Shown piece after piece: positions 4,312 to 7,250 of a stretch of DNA of 7,250 nucleotides (positions are counted from its first letter, which is position 1; each line of letters starts with the position of its first letter). The stretch is from Pseudomonadota bacterium (GTDB lineage Bacteria > Pseudomonadota > Gammaproteobacteria > Xanthomonadales > Xanthomonadaceae). Both the position numbers and the translations under genes were made by a program. A model generated the notes under the pieces. That model searched no databases and had not been told where the DNA came from. It saw only the letters and a list, made by a program, of their open reading frames with translations. The DNA lies in contig JAEXRB010000015.1 of assembly GCA_023438325.1 (NCBI GenBank), forward strand, positions 1 to 7,250, read 5' to 3'.

Positions 4312-7250
4312 TCAGCGGTTGCGCTTGATGGCCTGCTCGAACCGCACGTTTGCAGGACGGGCACCCGCAGGATTGGCGGAACAATCCAGCGTGACGTCAT
4401 CCAGCATTGCACCGGAAAGCTCGCCAGCGGGGCTGTCCGCCTGCCAGAAGAACCCGATGGTGTGCGTGTTGCCATCCAGGTAGCTGGCCGGCACTTCGAA
4501 GTTCATCGCGGTGAACGCCGTCGGATCACCCGCTGACGCCGGCACCGAATGAATCGTGTTGCCATCGATGCGGATTTCCAGCGTTGCAGTGGGATCGCCT
4601 TGCATCTGGTTCCTCAACCAGTAGTTGATCCAACGCGGCTGTCCGGCAGTCAGTACGACATCCTGCGTCACCGATGCCTCGGTCGGCTCATAAGCTCCAC
4701 CCACCCACACGAACCAGGTTCCGGTATGTGCAGTAACGTTGCCTGATGAGTCGCACGTCGAGTCACAGAACGGCGTGTCGAACAGCGAATCGAAACCTAC
4801 CCAGTACGGATTTGTGTACGAGTCGTCGGTCGCTTCGAAGCTCGGATCTTCGAACAATTGCGTCGGCCAGCACATCGGGTCATCGCCCTCGAAGCCATCA
4901 TCGAAGATCGCAGGCGGACGTGCGGTCACTTGCAGCGTCACCGGCAAATCGATGCGCGGGAAGTCCGGATCGTTGGACGAAACGCAGATCAGGGCATCGT
5001 AGGTGCCAGGCGCCATGCCGGTGGCATTGGCGGTGACCGTCACCGTCTGCGACTCACCTTCAAGCACGGTTCCGCTGGCCGGAGAAACGCTCAGCCACGG
5101 CACATTGCTCGGATTTTCGCAGCCCACACCCGGAGGACCGGAAGCGGTTTCGATCGCACGGACGAACATGGCCTTGTAGTCTTCGAATCCTTCGATGGTC
5201 GGGGTCCACTCACCGCTGGAATACGAGTAGCCGCCTGCATCGGTGGCACTGGTCTCATCGGCGGCGAAGTACAGCCCCGTTACAACCGCGGCATTCCACT
5301 CCAGACCGATGTAGACGCTGCCCTCGGTGATTTCCAGCGCCATGGCCGAAACATCGATCGCCTGGAAGCTCTGTACCAAGCCGCTTGCGATGTTGTTGGC
5401 CGTCGCACTGACGCGACCCAGCTCGGTACCCGGCGCGCCGCCCGGACCGTTGTCGTCAAAGACCACCACCGTGACCGGTGCCGAAGTCACCCCGGCATTG
5501 CTCACCAGCGACACGCAAACCGTGCTGTAGGAGGCCGGATACATGCTCGGCGTGAACTTGTCCACGATCTTGGCATCGGTGCCGGCGGCAGCATTCCAGC
5601 CATAACCGTTGTCCGGAACGCCATTGCCATCGTGTACCACCAGGCCCTGGGTGCCGACGTCGCACAGCGGATCGTTCGCGAACACGACATTCCTGACGGC
5701 CGGAAGAGCACCATCGGAATAGCCGCGCAGTGCCTCATGCGCACCGTACTGTGCAGGTTCGGCATCACCGCCGCGTGCAATGTCATTGGCACGAGCCTGA
5801 TTGCGGGCTTCGATCAACGCGTCGGCCTCGGCCAGGCGGGCGGCAAGCGCACGCCGGATCTGGAACTCCAGACGGCTGCCGACTTCACCGACGTTGCTCA
5901 CTTCCAGCGTATCCGTACCGGTGGTGCCGGACATGGCGGTCATGCTGAGCGAGAACTTGTCCAGATCGATGGCCGGTGCCGGCAATGGTTGGTTGTCGAC
6001 CGCGACGGTGTAGTCCTCCGCCTGTCCGTAGCTGCCGGAATGGCACGAACCAGGAACCGAGTTGAAGTTCTTGACCACACGCATGCGGACCTCACCCAAC
6101 CAGGCGTTCGCAGGCACGCTGATCTGCCCGGTGGCCTGCTTGCCATCGGCACCAGTGGAGCTGATCAAGTCACTCAGGTTGAAGCCTTCACCGGCATCAT
6201 CGAAGCTGCCATTGCGGTTCCAATCGAAGAACACCCGGATCTTGTTGGTGTAATTGCCGTCCGTATTGCCTTCGACCGCGATGTCGTAGACACCACCCTG
6301 CGAGACATTGCCCACCACCGCCGTGAAGTTCTCCAGTGCCGGGCTGCCGCCAACGGCGGGCGAGCTGGCATTGTCGAATCCGCCAAACACCACGCGGCTG
6401 ATCGGCTCGACGGACAGGGTGAAATTCACGTTGCAGTACGGCTGCGGGAACGGCAGCGGTTCGAACTCGACTTCGACCGTGCAGTTTGCAGCGATCGGGC
6501 CAGCAACATAGGTATCACCACTGAGCACACCAGGGCAGGTCCCGCCCACCGAACCGACGCCGAAACCGAATTCCGGGGTCAGGGTGAAGCTGACCGAGTC
6601 GTTCTCGTCCACGGTCTGCACGGTATCAGGCGAGATCGTGCCGCCGCCGCCCGTCACGCTCGGAGTCACATCGAACGTGAGGCCACTGGCTTCGACCACC
6701 ATTTCAACCGGCACCGAAACCAGCGGATTGACTGCATCATTGCTGGCAATGCAGAGCTGACCGCTGTATGTGCCCGGTGCCATGCCATTGGCGCTGAAGG
6801 CCACCGACACGGAATCGGTGCTGCCAGCACCGGTACTGCCCATTGGATCAGACACACTCAGCCAAGGCAGATCGCTTGGGCTGGAGCAGTCGCCACCGCT
6901 CTCCAGGCTCACCACCATGGTCAGGTGGAAGTCCGGGAAGCCACTGCCGACGTTGTCCACCGGCGTCGGGGCGCTGATGCTGCAGGTTTCACTCGAGATG
7001 AAGGTCGGGTGGGTTTCCGGCGTGCCGTTGGCACCCGGGAAGAAGCTGCCACTGTCGGTACCGGCGGTGTGCCATTCGACCACCAGATCGGTGGCGACGG
7101 TATCACTGATCGTGCCAGTAACCGGGATGGTGACCGAAACCAGCGAACCGGACACCGTGGTGGAGGTGGTGCCGATCAACGTCAGAGCGCTGGTCGGAAT
7201 CGTGTCCACGGGGGTGCCATGCGGAATCGTGTACAGGTTGATCGTCGTCG
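4312..7250 (-). CDS. Large secreted modular protein, C-terminal part (GEVED, Ig-like and jelly-roll domains)
   Basis: The frame is open past the right edge (T-I-N-L-Y-T-I before the GTG at 7207-7209), so this is the last 978 or so residues of a longer protein. Numbering below counts that GTG as 1. Order seen: jelly-roll-like segment (to about 100); Ig-like repeat A (108-174, P-W-L-S-V...G-M-A-P-G-T-Y); a module of the bacterial Gly/Thr repeat type (177-250); a GEVED domain (258-404) with the D-W-N-R-N-G loop and G-Q-A-E-D-Y-T end; an Ig-like N-terminal half (412-451); a charged helical stretch (450-480); a second jelly-roll-like region (505-686); Ig-like repeat B (697-763); an internal I-F-D-D-G-F-E (768-774); and a C-terminal jelly-roll-like domain (785-943) with a short basic tail ending K-R-N-R. 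Cys come in regular pairs, fitting export. No catalytic domain is visible; a protease or other enzyme may lie upstream (inference). The stop is TGA at 4312-4314. Module calls are from recall of families. Probable role: extracellular binding or enzyme targeting, not proven. Confidence 0.9.
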   Translation of the reverse strand, partial: TTINLYTIPHGTPVDTIPTSALTLIGTTSTTVSGSLVSVTIPVTGTISDTVATDLVVEWHTAGTDSGSFFPGANGTPETHPTFISSETCSISAPTPVDNVGSGFPDFHLTMVVSLESGGDCSSPSDLPWLSVSDPMGSTGAGSTDSVSVAFSANGMAPGTYSGQLCIASNDAVNPLVSVPVEMVVEASGLTFDVTPSVTGGGGTISPDTVQTVDENDSVSFTLTPEFGFGVGSVGGTCPGVLSGDTYVAGPIAANCTVEVEFEPLPFPQPYCNVNFTLSVEPISRVVFGGFDNASSPAVGGSPALENFTAVVGNVSQGGVYDIAVEGNTDGNYTNKIRVFFDWNRNGSFDDAGEGFNLSDLISSTGADGKQATGQISVPANAWLGEVRMRVVKNFNSVPGSCHSGSYGQAEDYTVAVDNQPLPAPAIDLDKFSLSMTAMSGTTGTDTLEVSNVGEVGSRLEFQIRRALAARLAEADALIEARNQARANDIARGGDAEPAQYGAHEALRGYSDGALPAVRNVVFANDPLCDVGTQGLVVHDGNGVPDNGYGWNAAAGTDAKIVDKFTPSMYPASYSTVCVSLVSNAGVTSAPVTVVVFDDNGPGGAPGTELGRVSATANNIASGLVQSFQAIDVSAMALEITEGSVYIGLEWNAAVVTGLYFAADETSATDAGGYSYSSGEWTPTIEGFEDYKAMFVRAIETASGPPGVGCENPSNVPWLSVSPASGTVLEGESQTVTVTANATGMAPGTYDALICVSSNDPDFPRIDLPVTLQVTARPPAIFDDGFEGDDPMCWPTQLFEDPSFEATDDSYTNPYWVGFDSLFDTPFCDSTCDSSGNVTAHTGTWFVWVGGAYEPTEASVTQDVVLTAGQPRWINYWLRNQMQGDPTATLEIRIDGNTIHSVPASAGDPTAFTAMNFEVPASYLDGNTHTIGFFWQADSPAGELSGAMLDDVTLDCSANPAGARPANVRFEQAIKRNR
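4921..5121 (-). repeat. Ig-like repeat B of the large secreted protein
   Basis: These 67 residues, from Cys697 on, contain V-P-W-L-S-V-S, G-M-A-P-G-T-Y and S-S-N-D, again with Cys residues 45 apart (697 and 742). It is the partner of repeat A at 6688-6888 and ends just before the internal I-F-D-D-G-F-E motif. In both copies a jelly-roll-like region comes immediately before the first Cys. Confidence 0.8.
6688..6888 (-). repeat. Ig-like repeat A of the large secreted protein
   Basis: These 67 residues, from Cys108 on, contain L-P-W-L-S-V-S, G-M-A-P-G-T-Y and A-S-N-D, with Cys residues 45 apart (108 and 153). They align without gaps to repeat B at 4921-5121, about 30 of 67 identical by hand. 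The type resembles BACON/NEW3-style Ig-fold domains of secreted bacterial proteins. Confidence 0.8.

Noticed and set aside
4028..4483. 151-codon plus-strand frame across the intergenic region
   Set aside because: It reads through the 4260-4288 terminator hairpin into the antisense of the large gene, and its codon-position pattern is poorer than that of the minus-strand frame at the same place.
6180..6225. D-W-N-R-N-G-S-F-D-D loop as a separate EF-hand calcium site
   Set aside because: This pattern is the usual core of GEVED domains. Calcium binding is possible but not evidence of a separate domain.
7207..7209. GTG as the start of the large secreted protein
   Set aside because: The frame continues upstream without a stop to the window edge in good beta-strand sequence, and there is no signal peptide after the GTG. 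The gene is simply cut.

Overview
This window looks like part of the chromosome of a GC-rich gammaproteobacterium (GC about 60 % by eye), most likely of the order Lysobacterales (Xanthomonadales: Lysobacteraceae, Rhodanobacteraceae or relatives). The placement rests on three things. The PriA C-terminus ends in a W-S-x-D-V-D-P-type tail. Long secreted multi-domain proteins carry the I-F-x-D-G-F-E motif, which I recall as common in that group. The terminator and codon style also fits. No database search was possible, so the taxonomy is inference.

Layout, left to right. (1) Positions 1-392, + strand: the 3' end of priA, the primosomal helicase gene. (2) Positions 393-598: a convergent intergenic gap with an imperfect hairpin after priA and a strong intrinsic terminator serving the minus-strand gene. 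(3) Positions 599-3949, minus strand: a complete 1116-residue secreted subtilisin-like (S8, KP-43-like) protease. It has a signal peptide, a long prodomain, a full catalytic tetrad and a C-terminal jelly-roll. After these come an Ig-like and an FnIII-like domain, two tandem 77-residue modules, and a terminal I-F-E-D-G-F-E-P. (4) Positions 3950-4311: an intergenic region with a strong terminator for the upstream gene and an open frame that has a coding-like base pattern but no recognisable product. (5) Positions 4312-7250, minus strand: the 3' part, about 978 residues, of a very large secreted modular protein whose start lies beyond the right edge. It contains two copies of a 'jelly-roll inserted before an Ig-like domain' unit, a GEVED domain, an internal I-F-D-D-G-F-E motif and a C-terminal jelly-roll-like domain.

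The two large minus-strand genes are neighbours pointing the same way. The first to be transcribed (4312-7250) is closed by its own terminator, so the protease is probably an independent transcription unit. Both products appear built for export and extracellular life: many Cys residues in pairs, beta-rich binding modules and a shared motif. The N-terminal activity of the upstream protein is unseen. I see no CRISPR, tRNA, rRNA, insertion sequence, phage gene or defence cassette. The most interesting signals are the shared I-F-x-D-G-F-E motif in two different positions, the nested domain duplication, and the coding-like remnant between the two genes.
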